From contig DIUY01000008.1 in NCBI GenBank assembly GCA_002422395.1, forward strand, positions 32,728 to 96,727: a stretch of 64,000 bases of DNA, read 5' to 3'. The DNA is from Methylococcaceae bacterium UBA6146. Its GTDB lineage: Bacteria > Pseudomonadota > Gammaproteobacteria > Methylococcales > Methylomonadaceae. Shown here in pieces: positions 10,701-19,181 of this stretch. Position 1 is the stretch's first letter, and each line of letters begins with the position of its first letter. The position numbers and the translations under genes are program-made. The notes under the pieces were generated by a model. That model made no database searches. It was not told the DNA's origin and was given only the letters and a program-made list of their open reading frames with translations.

Positions 10701-11191
10701 GCATGCTGGTAGACTTGGGACACGCATTGATAGCCGACGCTTTCAAGCTTGATCCTATTCAGCTCCAGATTAAAATTATCGCCGACTTTAAGCGAAAAGC
10801 TATTGGCCAGCACATGCTCCCTAGGTGCAAGCCGGTGCATTAAGGTCGCCACCGAAACAACCAACGCACCACGCTTCACTTGTGGCAACAATGCCATTAC
10901 CTTCAGGCGCTCGGAAGTGATCTCAGGCAACGGTGAAAAAACATCGTAAGGCAAGGTTTCCCAATCAGGGAAATGCAGTATGGGATGGCTATCCTGTAAA
11001 AAGAACGCCAATTCATGCTCGAGCCTTAAAGCGGTCTGATTGTCAGGCGTGACAACCACAAACAAACGGTTTTCATTGCGGATGGCAGAAGCCAACGCCA
11101 GGGAATCGGCACATCCGACCAAACCTGACCAAACTATTGCCTGCTTTTGAGCGTGTGGAATATCGGGGGAGAAAATAAGTGTGTCAGCCAT
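7739..11191 (-). CDS. mfd: transcription-repair coupling factor
   Basis: Mfd removes RNA polymerase stalled at DNA lesions and recruits UvrA. The 1150-residue length is normal. Domain order fits: a UvrB-like N-terminal region (LHFPDWETLPYDVFSPLPEI), the polymerase-interaction domain (GSPVVHQEHGVGSYLGLQTL, near residue 490), and a RecG-like SF2 motor. The motor has Walker A GDVGFGKTE near residue 635, DEEH near 733, TATPIPRTL, and QLRGRVGRS. A C-terminal TRCF domain follows. It stands alone, convergent with sspB; the last codons lie about 120 bases from the palindrome at 7592. Confidence 0.97.
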   Translation of the reverse strand: MADTLIFSPDIPHAQKQAIVWSGLVGCADSLALASAIRNENRLFVVVTPDNQTALRLEHELAFFLQDSHPILHFPDWETLPYDVFSPLPEITSERLKVMALLPQVKRGALVVSVATLMHRLAPREHVLANSFSLKVGDNFNLELNRIKLESVGYQCVSQVYQHAEFAVRGAIVDLFPMGSKVPFRIELFDDEIESIRTFDPESQRSLEKTDQIQLFPAREFPFTDQAIKHFRQAFRTFFPDASLKNNLYLDVSKGIAPSGIEYYLPLFVEQTATLFDYLPASAVFVTTDTANSNAHAFYAEAQERFEQRKYDVERPLLVPEQLFLSAEALAEKIGLFARITIDGGQAEDSHCRLLPDLTINVKLDKPAQNLQQFVQNFRGKILFIAESAGRREALIEKLRAYKITLKAVDSWREFLQAEQSPCVTVAPMDHGLWLDAEQKQASAIAIITENLLSGEKAQQRRRRKKSATRELENIINNLNELSVGSPVVHQEHGVGSYLGLQTLQVGGIAAEFLMLEYANNDKLYVPVSSLHVIGRYSGVSPENAPLHKLGGDQWGKAKHKAIERIRDVAAELLEIHAKRALKEGHAFAVGDDSGYQAFADAFPFEETPDQQSAIEAILDDMASPQPMDRVICGDVGFGKTEVSMRAAFIAVQNDKQVAVLVPTTLLAQQHFQNFRDRFADWPVRVEVLSRFVAPKQQKEIAEALAQGTVDIVIGTHTLLSKELKYKALGLVVIDEEHRFGVRQKEYFKKLRNEIDMLTLTATPIPRTLNMAMSGLRDISIIASPPPNRHAIKTFVSQWVDAQIQEACLREIKRGGQVFFLHNDVKSMGKMAEELARLIPEARIETAHGQMPERELERIMLDFYHQRFNLLLCSTIIESGIDIPSANTIIINRADKLGLAQLHQLRGRVGRSHHRAYAYFIVPPKTLMSKDAVKRLEAVEASGDLGAGFMLSSNDLEIRGAGELLGDDQSGQIQEIGFTLYTELLERAVTALKSGKQPELDTPMDRGPEVELQAAALIPEDYLPDIHARLVLYKRLSNTETIEDLRELQVEMIDRFGLLPEPVKTLFAVTELKQQAEKLGIKKIEVNAGGGRVVFTAEPKINAEQLITLIQTQAQVYKLDGMDKLKFVHAFATVDEKVAFIAGLLKVLTP

Positions 11192-11294
11192 TGGATAGCA
11201 GTTATCGATGGGTTTAAGTTAAAAATTGGGGTTATCCTGCATAATTGCACCCTAAGGGCATCCGCTGCAACTAAATACTTACTCAAATCAGTGG

Positions 11295-12689
11295 CTATAT
11301 TTCATCCGGTGTACTTGGGGTCAGCAGGTTTTCATTCCCGCCCTGCACATTTTCCTTCGCTATCTGCTCCTCAACCGTCCGGTCAGCAGTCATGTCCTTG
11401 ATTTCATCAATTTGCAGTCCGATATCATGGGCACTCACAGTCATGGCAGGCTTTGCCTGGTCAGGCGATTTTTCCGACCGTGGGATTTTTTCATGGGAAA
11501 CCCTGACATCATAAATCGGATTGGGCAGCGTGATTTGCGCCTCATCAAAACCTTGCTTGACGGATTTAATCGCCTCGCTGCGCACTTTTAACAAATCATA
11601 CCGCCTTTGGTCCACCCAACAAAAAACTCGCATGACAACGCTTGAAGCGCCCAGTTCATGGATTACAGCTTGGGGTTTTGGATCTGTTAAAATCCCCGGC
11701 ACGTTTTTAAGCAGGGTCAGCGCCAAACCTTGCGCCTTGGATAGGTCTTGATCGGTTGCTATGCCAAGATCAAACTCAAACCGCCGTTCCGGTTTGCTGG
11801 TAAAGTTGATGATAATGGCTTTGTATACCGTCGCATTGGGGATGCGGATATGGTTACCGTCCAGCGAAATCAAAATGGTGACGCGTGAGGTCAACCGCGC
11901 AACACTGCCCTGCTGACCGCCAATATCAACGAAGTCATTGATTTCAAAGGGATTACGGAGGCTCAATAAGATACTGGCGATAAAATTTTCCACCGTATCC
12001 CGCACGGCCAAACCAACTGCCAAACCAAACAGCCCCGCCACCCCTAAGATTGTCCCCAAAACGGCGGTCGCATCCAGCAAGCTGAGCACAAGGACTAGAC
12101 CAATAATGCCAAAAACCAAATGCATCAGTTTGCCCAATAAATCGGCAATGAAAAAATTGGCGCTGATGCGCCGAAAAAAACGCTGGCGTTTCGAAACCCA
12201 TTTCCCCAGCATCCAAAACAGGGAAAAAACCAGCAGAGCCATAAAAAGAAGGGGAAGCCCGGCAATCAACTGCTCGCCAAACGACGTCATTTTAACCAAG
12301 GTTTTCTGCAGGCGTTTGGTGAGGCTATGGCTGATGGTTAGCTGATTCACAACCTCGACAACACCTTCTATGTGTTTGGCAAATGCTAGCGCTTTACTTT
12401 CCGCGGCCTTGCTATCTATGGCGCCTTGCAAAGTGACCACCCCATTGCTCACCGAGGCTTCCACGTCTTTTAAGTCATCCAACTCTGAAAAAATCTGTTG
12501 CAAACGCTTTTTTATTTTCCTGTCAGTTTGTACTGAGTGATCGGCGTTAATAACCTTATCTGGCAGAGTGGAAACGCTTTCGGTGGCCGTATTGCCAGTA
12601 AGCAAATCCGCCAACTCTTCTGCTTGAGCCCAGTGCGCCATTAAGAGCAGAAAAACCAGCCAACCGGATCTTGCTATTGTTTTTATCAT
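11295..12689 (-). CDS. MscS-family mechanosensitive channel with N-terminal BON domain
   Basis: The 464-residue protein starts with a Sec signal peptide (cleavage near AQA-EE) and has a periplasmic BON-like domain at about residues 55-120 (IFSELDDLKDVEASVSNGVVTLQG). Two or three membrane helices follow, then the MscS pore and beta domain. The pore helix is glycine/alanine-rich (LGTILGVAGLFGLAVGLAVRDTVENFIASI) and leads into NPFEINDFVDIGGQQGSV and the RIPNATVYKAIIINFTSKPERR region. Such channels vent solutes on osmotic downshock. It lies 103 bases upstream of mfd in the same direction. Confidence 0.9.
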   Translation of the reverse strand: MIKTIARSGWLVFLLLMAHWAQAEELADLLTGNTATESVSTLPDKVINADHSVQTDRKIKKRLQQIFSELDDLKDVEASVSNGVVTLQGAIDSKAAESKALAFAKHIEGVVEVVNQLTISHSLTKRLQKTLVKMTSFGEQLIAGLPLLFMALLVFSLFWMLGKWVSKRQRFFRRISANFFIADLLGKLMHLVFGIIGLVLVLSLLDATAVLGTILGVAGLFGLAVGLAVRDTVENFIASILLSLRNPFEINDFVDIGGQQGSVARLTSRVTILISLDGNHIRIPNATVYKAIIINFTSKPERRFEFDLGIATDQDLSKAQGLALTLLKNVPGILTDPKPQAVIHELGASSVVMRVFCWVDQRRYDLLKVRSEAIKSVKQGFDEAQITLPNPIYDVRVSHEKIPRSEKSPDQAKPAMTVSAHDIGLQIDEIKDMTADRTVEEQIAKENVQGGNENLLTPSTPDEI

Positions 12690-13152
12690 TAAATAGAGCC
12701 TTATCTATGCTTATCGACTAAAAATCGGGTAGTGGTTGTCATCTGACTATTGATGTTTAACCAGGAATGCCGGAGGTTAGACCACAAAATGAATCCAGTT
12801 TACAGGGAAGTAAGCTATTTTTAGATCCGTTTCAACTCAACCGCCAAAAACTTATTTCGCTGCCTTTCTGTCCCGTAACCTTACCTTACGCACATATCAA
12901 TGCGCAGGGCTAATAACAAAATCATTATTCCATACTTATTAAATGGTTTTGTGCTACTTTTATATTTTATAAGCCTGTTAATCCTCGACGTTTGTTCTAT
13001 TATCAAATGGTTGCGGCGCAAGCGGATACAACGGCAATCCACCTAAGAACAAGCAGCATAACAACCACCTGTCATTTAAAACTAACAGCCATGATACCGA
13101 AACAATCAACTTGACCAAGTAACTTTACCTTCATTTCTAAGGAGCAAACCAC
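12690..13152 (+). promoter_or_regulatory. 463-base intergenic region ahead of the RTX gene
   Basis: No gene is supported here. A possible sigma70-like promoter (TTAAAT at 12939-12944, 16-base spacer, TATATT at 12961-12966) would give a leader of about 180 bases. A clear ribosome-binding site AAGGAG (13139-13144) lies 8 bases before the RTX ATG. I found no riboswitch fold that I recognise. Confidence 0.3.
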
Positions 13153-16100
13153 ATGTCCAAAAAGAATAACCCATTAAACCAATCGGATCTAACGCCATTA
13201 TCTGCGGCTAATAAGGGCTCATTTGCAACGGCTAAGCTCTCAGACAATGGCTCTGCCGACACTCCTTTAGCTAAGGTCAACCTGAACAATATCGACAAAC
13301 CTGGCAACGAACCGCCAGAAGCAAAAGACGCCAGCCTCTCCTTACCAGAAAACAGCACCAATGGCACAACGGTTGGCACAGCCGTCGCCACCGACATTGA
13401 TGCGGGCGACACCTTGGCCTACACCATCAGCAACAGCGACCCGAATGGCAACGGCAAGGCGGCTTTCGCCATCGACCCCATAACTGGACAAATCACCGTC
13501 AACGACAGCGGCGATTTGGACTTTGAAACCACGCCGGATTTCAATTTGACCGTTACCGCCACCGATGCTGGCGGCTTGTCCGATACTGCCACGGTCACCA
13601 TTGGGCTAACGGATGTGAGCAGTGAATCCATCCAATGGTTAGTCTCTGAAGGCGGCAATGGGCATATCTATCAGGCCGTTTCAGTTTCAGCAGGAATCAC
13701 TTGGGATGATGCCAAATTGGCGGCGGAAGCGGCGGGCGGGCATCTTGCGACACTCACATCGGCGGCAGAGAATGATTTTGTATTTAATCTGGTCGCCGAT
13801 TATCCTGAATTTTGGCAGCTAGAAAGAGGCCCATTATTGGGAGGCTATCAACCTGCCAACGCAACTGAGCCTCGAGGCGACTGGCAATGGGTGACAGGGG
13901 AAGCTTTCAATTTTACGAGTTGGGCGGGAGGTGAACCTAACAACCTTGGCAACGAAGATATCTTGCAATATTTCAGTCCAAGTGCAGCAAAGTGGAATGA
14001 TTTATCTGTTAATGGCTTAGTTTCAAGTTATGTCATCGAAATCGAAAATATCCCCTACACCTTCAACGTAGCGGAAAACAGCGCCAAAGGCACGCCAGTC
14101 GGCACTATCGAAAAAACAGGATTGGTCGCCCCTGTGTTCAGCATCACCGAAGGCAACACCGATCCTGACGGCGACGGCCAAACCGCGTTTACCATTGACA
14201 GCGCCACCGGCATCATCACCGTCAACGATAGCGGCGATTTGGATTATGAGGCCACACCTGGCTTCACCCTCACCGTATTGGCCGAAGATGCGGACGGCAA
14301 ATCCCTCACCAGCACCGCCGACATTACGCTCGTCAACGTCGACGAACCTGGCAACGAACCGCCCGAAGCTGAGGACGCCACCTTCACCCTGCCCGAAAAC
14401 AGCACCAATGGCACAACGGTTGGCACAGCCGTCGCCACCGACATTGATGCGGGCGACACCTTGGCCTACACCATCAGCAACAGCGACCCGAATGGCAACG
14501 GCAAGGCGGCTTTCGCCATCGACCCCACAACCGGACAAATCACCGTCAATGACAGCGGCGATTTGGACTTTGAAACCACGCCGGATTTCAATTTGACCGT
14601 CACGGCCACCGACACTGGCGGCTTGTCCGATGATGCCGCCATCACGATAAACCTTACCAATATCTTTGAACTGGACGGAACACCAGGCAATGACGTCCTC
14701 AAAGGGACTAGCGGCAATGATGTCCTCAATGGCTTAGCGGGTAATGACACGCTTAGCGGCGGCAGCGGCGATGACACCCTGATAGGGGGGGCGGGCATTG
14801 ACCGCGTCAGCGAACAAGGCGATGCCAACTTTATCCTGACCGACAACCAATTGGCCGGACTGGGCATCGACACCCTCAGCGGCATCGAGCGTGCCAGCCT
14901 GACCGGCGGCCAAAGCGATAACGTGCTTGACGCCTCCGGATTCAACCGTGGCCGCGTCGTCCTCAACGGCGGCGCTGGCGACGACACGCTGATTGGCCCT
15001 GCAATGGCGGGGAGCTTTTACCGTTTCAACCTCTTTACCGGCGGCGAAGGCCACAATACCCTGACAGGCGGGATAGGCATCGATTGCATCAAAGGGGCTG
15101 GCAATAGTGACTTTACCCTTACCGGTAACCAGCTGGCCGGTTTAGGGACAGACCATTTCAGCGGCATGGAACTCGCCCAATTGGTGGGAGGGGCGAATGA
15201 CAACCGCCTTGATGTGTCCGGTTTTACCGGCTATAAAACAACGCTCGAAGGCGGCTTGGGCAACGACACCTTAGTGGGTGGTACGGCACAAGACGTGGTC
15301 TGGGCGCGTGGCAACAGCAACTTTACCTTAACCGACAACCAACTGACCGGCTTGGGGACAGACACGCTGGTTAAAATGGACAGCGCAGTGCTTATTGGCG
15401 GAACTGGCGATAACCGCTTGGATACGTCTGGTTTTACCGGCCATAAAACGACACTCGAAGGTGGCGCGGGCAACGATACCCTCGTGGGGGGTGCGGCAGA
15501 AGACTGGGTGCGGGCGCGTGGCGATACCGACCTTACTCTGACCGATACCCAACTGACCGGTTTGGGGACGGACACACTGGTCAAGATAGATAATGCAATA
15601 CTCATTGGCGGCACTGGCAACAATACCCTTAATGCCAGCGGTTTCACGGGCAAGCTTGTCATTCTTACCGGTGGTGCCGGGGATGACACGCTCATTGGCC
15701 GCACTGACGGCATTGACAAAATCCGCGCCCAAGGCAACGTCGACTTTATCCTGACCGATAGCCAACTGACCGGACTGGGGACTGACACCCTCGTCAACAT
15801 TGACCAAGCCACTCTGCTGGGTGATGGTGGCAACAATACGCTTGACGCTTCGGCCTTCACGCGTGGCGCAGTTTACCTCTATGGCGAGTCTGGCGATGAT
15901 ACGCTCAAGGGCGGTGAAGGCAATGACATCCTCGTCGGTGGGGTCGGTGACGACACCTTGATGGGCGGTGCCGGGAGCGACCGCGTTGTCGCCCGTGGGG
16001 ACACTGACTTCAGACTGACTGCCAACCAGTTGACCGGTTTGGGTGCCGACACGCTGGACAGCATCGAAGAGGCGTATTTGACAGGAGGGCTGGGCAATAA

Positions 16101-16803
16101 CATTCTGGATGCCGCAGGCTTTACGGGCGACTTGGTTATTCTCGAAGGCCAAGCGGGCGATGACACGTTAATAGGCCGACTCGTTGGCATAGACCGGGTC
16201 CGCGCCCAAGGCGACGCTAATTTCACGCTGACCGACACCCAGCTGACCGGGCTAGGGACTGATAGCCTCACCGATATAGACCAAGCCACACTGTCTGGCT
16301 ATTCTGGGGACAATGTCTTTGATGCCTCGGGTTTTACACGGGGCGCAGTCACCTTATCCGGAGGCGGCGGTATGGACAAGCTGCTTGGCGGCAACGGCAA
16401 CGACACGCTCCTCGGGGGTAATGGTGATGACGTACTCAATGGCGGTTTGGGGAAAGACCGCCTCATCGGCGGTTTAGGGGCGGACATTTTCAAGCTTGCC
16501 ACCCTCGCTGACAGCGGTGTCCAGGATACCTTCCGTGATGTCATCACAGACTTTAAGTTTAACCAAAATGACAGGATAGATTTGTCAGCTATCGATGCCG
16601 ACACCGCTATCAGCGGCAACCAAACGTTTGCTTCGTTGACAGTGGGCGGCACATTTTCAGGTGTGTTCGCAAATCCGGGGGAACTTTACTTTGACCGGTC
16701 GGCATACATTTTGTATGGCAACAATGATGCGGACAACGCGGCGGATTTTTCTATTAAGCTGGCAGGGGTCAATAACTTGAGTTTAGAAGCTTTCGTGCAG
16801 TGA
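13153..16803 (+). CDS. large RTX-type secreted protein with cadherin-like, C-type-lectin-like and calcium-binding repeats
   Basis: The protein has 1216 residues and no N-terminal signal peptide. In order it shows: a cadherin-like repeat (about 55-155), a C-type-lectin-like domain (about 157-296: WDDAKLAAEAAGGHLATL, WVTGEAFNFTSWAGGEPNN), a second (about 300-398) and third (about 402-503) cadherin-like repeat, then RTX nonapeptides (GGxGxD). The RTX part includes seven copies of a roughly 60-80-residue unit built on LTDxQLTGLGTDTL ... LDASGF. The C-terminus (GLGADIFKLATLADSG, DVITDFKFNQNDRIDLSAID) is typical of type I-secreted RTX proteins. A surface or released calcium-dependent adhesin is the best inference; no enzyme domain was seen. 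No type I secretion genes are adjacent. Confidence 0.85.
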   Translation: MSKKNNPLNQSDLTPLSAANKGSFATAKLSDNGSADTPLAKVNLNNIDKPGNEPPEAKDASLSLPENSTNGTTVGTAVATDIDAGDTLAYTISNSDPNGNGKAAFAIDPITGQITVNDSGDLDFETTPDFNLTVTATDAGGLSDTATVTIGLTDVSSESIQWLVSEGGNGHIYQAVSVSAGITWDDAKLAAEAAGGHLATLTSAAENDFVFNLVADYPEFWQLERGPLLGGYQPANATEPRGDWQWVTGEAFNFTSWAGGEPNNLGNEDILQYFSPSAAKWNDLSVNGLVSSYVIEIENIPYTFNVAENSAKGTPVGTIEKTGLVAPVFSITEGNTDPDGDGQTAFTIDSATGIITVNDSGDLDYEATPGFTLTVLAEDADGKSLTSTADITLVNVDEPGNEPPEAEDATFTLPENSTNGTTVGTAVATDIDAGDTLAYTISNSDPNGNGKAAFAIDPTTGQITVNDSGDLDFETTPDFNLTVTATDTGGLSDDAAITINLTNIFELDGTPGNDVLKGTSGNDVLNGLAGNDTLSGGSGDDTLIGGAGIDRVSEQGDANFILTDNQLAGLGIDTLSGIERASLTGGQSDNVLDASGFNRGRVVLNGGAGDDTLIGPAMAGSFYRFNLFTGGEGHNTLTGGIGIDCIKGAGNSDFTLTGNQLAGLGTDHFSGMELAQLVGGANDNRLDVSGFTGYKTTLEGGLGNDTLVGGTAQDVVWARGNSNFTLTDNQLTGLGTDTLVKMDSAVLIGGTGDNRLDTSGFTGHKTTLEGGAGNDTLVGGAAEDWVRARGDTDLTLTDTQLTGLGTDTLVKIDNAILIGGTGNNTLNASGFTGKLVILTGGAGDDTLIGRTDGIDKIRAQGNVDFILTDSQLTGLGTDTLVNIDQATLLGDGGNNTLDASAFTRGAVYLYGESGDDTLKGGEGNDILVGGVGDDTLMGGAGSDRVVARGDTDFRLTANQLTGLGADTLDSIEEAYLTGGLGNNILDAAGFTGDLVILEGQAGDDTLIGRLVGIDRVRAQGDANFTLTDTQLTGLGTDSLTDIDQATLSGYSGDNVFDASGFTRGAVTLSGGGGMDKLLGGNGNDTLLGGNGDDVLNGGLGKDRLIGGLGADIFKLATLADSGVQDTFRDVITDFKFNQNDRIDLSAIDADTAISGNQTFASLTVGGTFSGVFANPGELYFDRSAYILYGNNDADNAADFSIKLAGVNNLSLEAFVQ

Positions 16804-16828
16804 CGCTGATAAAACCACCCGTCACGCT

Positions 16829-16857
16829 TTGGGGTAAAAACATGCTTTTTACTCCAA
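16829..16857 (+). terminator. stem-loop after the RTX gene
   Basis: TTGGGGTAAAAA (16829-16840) pairs with TTTTTACTCCAA (16846-16857), one G-U pair, loop CATGC. It starts 26 bases after the RTX stop and is a likely transcription terminator, though the T-run is inside the stem. Confidence 0.5.
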
Positions 16858-16879
16858 TCTAGGGCAATTTATGATTAAT

Positions 16880-16905
16880 GGAATCCAAACTATACATTGG
16901 ATTCC
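16880..16905. repeat. short inverted repeat
   Basis: GGAATCCAA (16880-16888) and TTGGATTCC (16897-16905) form a perfect 9-bp inverted repeat with an 8-base spacer. Its role is unknown; it could be a second stem behind the RTX gene or a protein site. Confidence 0.35.
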
Positions 16906-17000
16906 TGCTTTTCAATGCTTTCACAGCCCTTTTCAGGCAAGGCTACGCGCTTAGGCCAAACAGCTTTTTTACAGGCAATTGTATTATTTCACCGTTATTA

Positions 17001-17198
17001 TCAGCCTTTTATCGCTTTGTTAGACGCTTTCATCAAAGCAATCCGCAAGGCGCCGGTCACGCTGTCCCCTAAGCCTAGGCGGCCTGCGAAAGCGGGAATT
17101 AAGATCATCGACACCAAGGCAAGGCCTGTGCCTATCAATATTGCACTGGTATCGCTTACTTGTTGTCCTGTTGTCATGTTTGCCAACTCTTGTTTCAT
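17001..17198 (-). CDS. small hypothetical membrane protein (65 residues)
   Basis: I do not recognise the family. The protein has one clear hydrophobic helix (SAILIGTGLALVSMILIPAF, about residues 18-37) and a second, amphipathic stretch (DSVTGALRIALMKASNK). The case for a real gene is the ribosome-binding sequence GAGAGG ending 9 bases before the ATG on the minus strand, and its position alone in an otherwise empty stretch. The neighbouring region also holds two other small one-helix proteins (18801 and 19840), but no sequence kinship with them is evident. Confidence 0.5.
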   Translation of the reverse strand: MKQELANMTTGQQVSDTSAILIGTGLALVSMILIPAFAGRLGLGDSVTGALRIALMKASNKAIKG

Positions 17199-17639
17199 CT
17201 TGCTAAACCTCTCAGTTAATAAACCGGCAGTGAATTTTCAATAGCCAATCAAGCATAAAAGATGCCAGCTCAATAAACTCGCAACAAAAACCTAACTTAT
17301 TGTATTAAAATGAATTTTATTTATAACACCCAAAAATACGAGGCTTGCCGTTAAATAAAAAACTGGCTTTTTGCAAACAAAAACCTTATTAATCATAAAG
17401 TTTTTTATTTTAGACTGTGTGATATGACCCATTTTTTCCAGTTACCATGAAAGGCATACCGCTATTTTTCGATCTTTTTACAAAAAAACAGGTGATATGA
17501 CACACTACAACGCGGCATATCACCTATTTTCATTTAGTTGCGTCGTTGCGCGCAACACAACAAATTAACCGTATAATTACCCAAGCCGTCCCATCCTAGA
17601 TGGCTGCTAGCCTGCCTTCTTCCCTTTGTCAAAATCATA
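17199..17639 (+). promoter_or_regulatory. 441-base AT-rich intergenic region with repeated GTGATATGAC element
   Basis: No gene is supported. GTGATATGAC occurs twice in direct orientation (17419-17428 and 17492-17501). An inverted near-copy completes a perfect 10-bp inverted repeat: AGGTGATATG (17490-17499) against CATATCACCT (17516-17525) with a 16-base spacer. This looks like a repressor or activator operator for the ATP-grasp gene starting at 17640, or for the divergent small gene. The factor is unknown. Confidence 0.4.
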
Positions 17640-18743
17640 ATGAATTGCTGCCAATTCCCTATTAGCCCTTATCCCGTAGAACTGCCACGCAATGATTTGC
17701 GCGTGATGGTCAGGCTTGTGCGCCTACTGCATAAACTCAGTGAAAACAACGCCTACCAAGCACTGCTTGAAGATAGCCTACCGTCTACCGCGCAACTGAA
17801 TCCGGGGCATCATGGCGTTATGATGGGCTATGATTTCCATTTGAGCGAGTCCGGGCCTAAGCTGATAGAAGTGAACACCAATGCGGGAGGGCTCTGGTAT
17901 GCTTATTTGTGCGCAAAGCCTTTGGCAAGCGGTTTTGCCGGGCGCATAGCAGACCGGTTGCTGGACTCTTTTTTAACGGAACATGCCTTATTCAGGCAAG
18001 ACAAGGGCGCACGTCCTGAAACCATTGTAATTCTTGACAGCACTCCCGAAAGCCAATTCCTTTATCCGGAAATGCAGGTTTTTGCCGACTTGTTCAAACA
18101 AGCGGGGATTGACGCATTCATTGCCGACCCCGCCCGACTGAGCGCAAAAGATGGCACGCTTTACATTAACAATCAACGGGTTGACATGATTTACAACCGG
18201 CATTGCGACTTTTATCTGCAAATGCCGGAACTGGCGATGGTCAGGGATGCTTGGTTAAACGCCCAAGTTTGTCTCAGCCCGAACCCTAAGGTTTACGGCT
18301 TGTTAGCCGATAAGCGGCGCATGGTGTTGTGGTCTGACCCTGAAAAACTCAAACCGCTTGGCTTGACTATGTCCGAGCTTGAGCTGCTTAACCAAACCAT
18401 ACCGCCTACCCAAATGCTGGCCTCGTTAGCCCCTGAGGAAGCCTGGCATACCCGCAAGCACTGGGTGTTTAAACCTGATACCGGCTACGCCAGCCGAGGC
18501 GTGTATGTCGGTAAAAAACTGACCACGGCAAAGCTTGCTGAATTAGCTACTGCGAATACCGTTATCCAACAATGGGTCCCACCGTCAATAAGCACGTTTA
18601 CTGATGAGTTACCATTTAAGACTGACTTTCGGTTATTTGCCTACCGTGATCGGATTCTTGGCATTTCGGCCCGGCTTTACCAAGGGCAGGTGACCAATCT
18701 ACGCACCCCGCACGGTGGCTTTGCTAAAGTGCTGATTGTTTAG
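17640..18743 (+). CDS. ATP-grasp-like protein of unknown substrate
   Basis: The 367-residue protein has features of ATP-grasp ligases. A glycine-rich stretch with acidic and Asn residues, GPKLIEVNTNAGG (near residues 76-88), resembles the metal-binding motif. Later parts (HWVFKPDTGYASRGVYVGKKL, VIQQWVPPS, KTDFRLFAYRDRILGISARLYQGQVTN) resemble a nucleotide-binding and catalytic region similar to glutathione-synthase-like enzymes. The order suggests a permuted layout, but I cannot prove it. The product is unknown; a peptide-bond or amide-forming reaction is inferred from the fold only. No good ribosome-binding site precedes the ATG. Confidence 0.6.
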   Translation: MNCCQFPISPYPVELPRNDLRVMVRLVRLLHKLSENNAYQALLEDSLPSTAQLNPGHHGVMMGYDFHLSESGPKLIEVNTNAGGLWYAYLCAKPLASGFAGRIADRLLDSFLTEHALFRQDKGARPETIVILDSTPESQFLYPEMQVFADLFKQAGIDAFIADPARLSAKDGTLYINNQRVDMIYNRHCDFYLQMPELAMVRDAWLNAQVCLSPNPKVYGLLADKRRMVLWSDPEKLKPLGLTMSELELLNQTIPPTQMLASLAPEEAWHTRKHWVFKPDTGYASRGVYVGKKLTTAKLAELATANTVIQQWVPPSISTFTDELPFKTDFRLFAYRDRILGISARLYQGQVTNLRTPHGGFAKVLIV

Positions 18744-18800
18744 GAAAAGGTTTAATCATGGCGCACAAAAAGGTGTTTTTTGCGTCAAACCTGCCCACAT

Positions 18801-19181
18801 TTATTTTTCCTGATCGGCAGATAACACGATGGTAAGCGCTTTGCTGTCTTGCTGCCTTGCCGCCAGTATATTTTTAAAATCCTGTTTTTGCCGACTTACA
18901 AAATCCTTGCCATGATCTGCGGAATGGTTTGAAAGCGCGATAATCTCTTTGCGGTACTTGTAGGTTAAATAGCCAGCAATAACACCCGCCCCAAAGGTCA
19001 CCAACGGATTTTTAGCCAACGTCCTGATAATTCCGCCACCGGTCTGGACAATCACGGTTGCCGCAACACCCGTCACGACCCCTATAGCAATTGTGTCAAC
19101 TTTGGATGGCAAATGGGGCGATTTTTCTTCCGCCGCTTGCTTGGTGATTACAGAACCAGCCTCTTCTGCCAGATACGTCAT
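18801..19181 (-). CDS. small one-helix membrane protein, paralogue of the protein at 19840
   Basis: The protein (126 residues) has an N-terminal soluble part, then two Gly-rich hydrophobic stretches: TIAIGVVTGVAATVIVQTGGG, and NPLVTFGAGVIAGYLTYKYRKEII near residues 58-81. A charged helix follows (KDFVSRQKQDFKNILAARQQ). The second stretch and helix are closely similar to the 103-residue protein encoded divergently at 19840, showing they are paralogues. A GAGG ribosome-binding sequence precedes the ATG. The layout (GxxxG-type helix followed by an amphipathic helix, beside a P-type ATPase cluster) suggests a partner of metal transport; this is inference. Confidence 0.65.
   Translation of the reverse strand: MTYLAEEAGSVITKQAAEEKSPHLPSKVDTIAIGVVTGVAATVIVQTGGGIIRTLAKNPLVTFGAGVIAGYLTYKYRKEIIALSNHSADHGKDFVSRQKQDFKNILAARQQDSKALTIVLSADQEK

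Noticed and set aside
14023..16652. Several long minus-strand frames inside the RTX gene (for example 15328-16152)
   Set aside because: The repeated GGxGxD coding pattern leaves open complementary frames; they repeat with the repeats and have no start signals.
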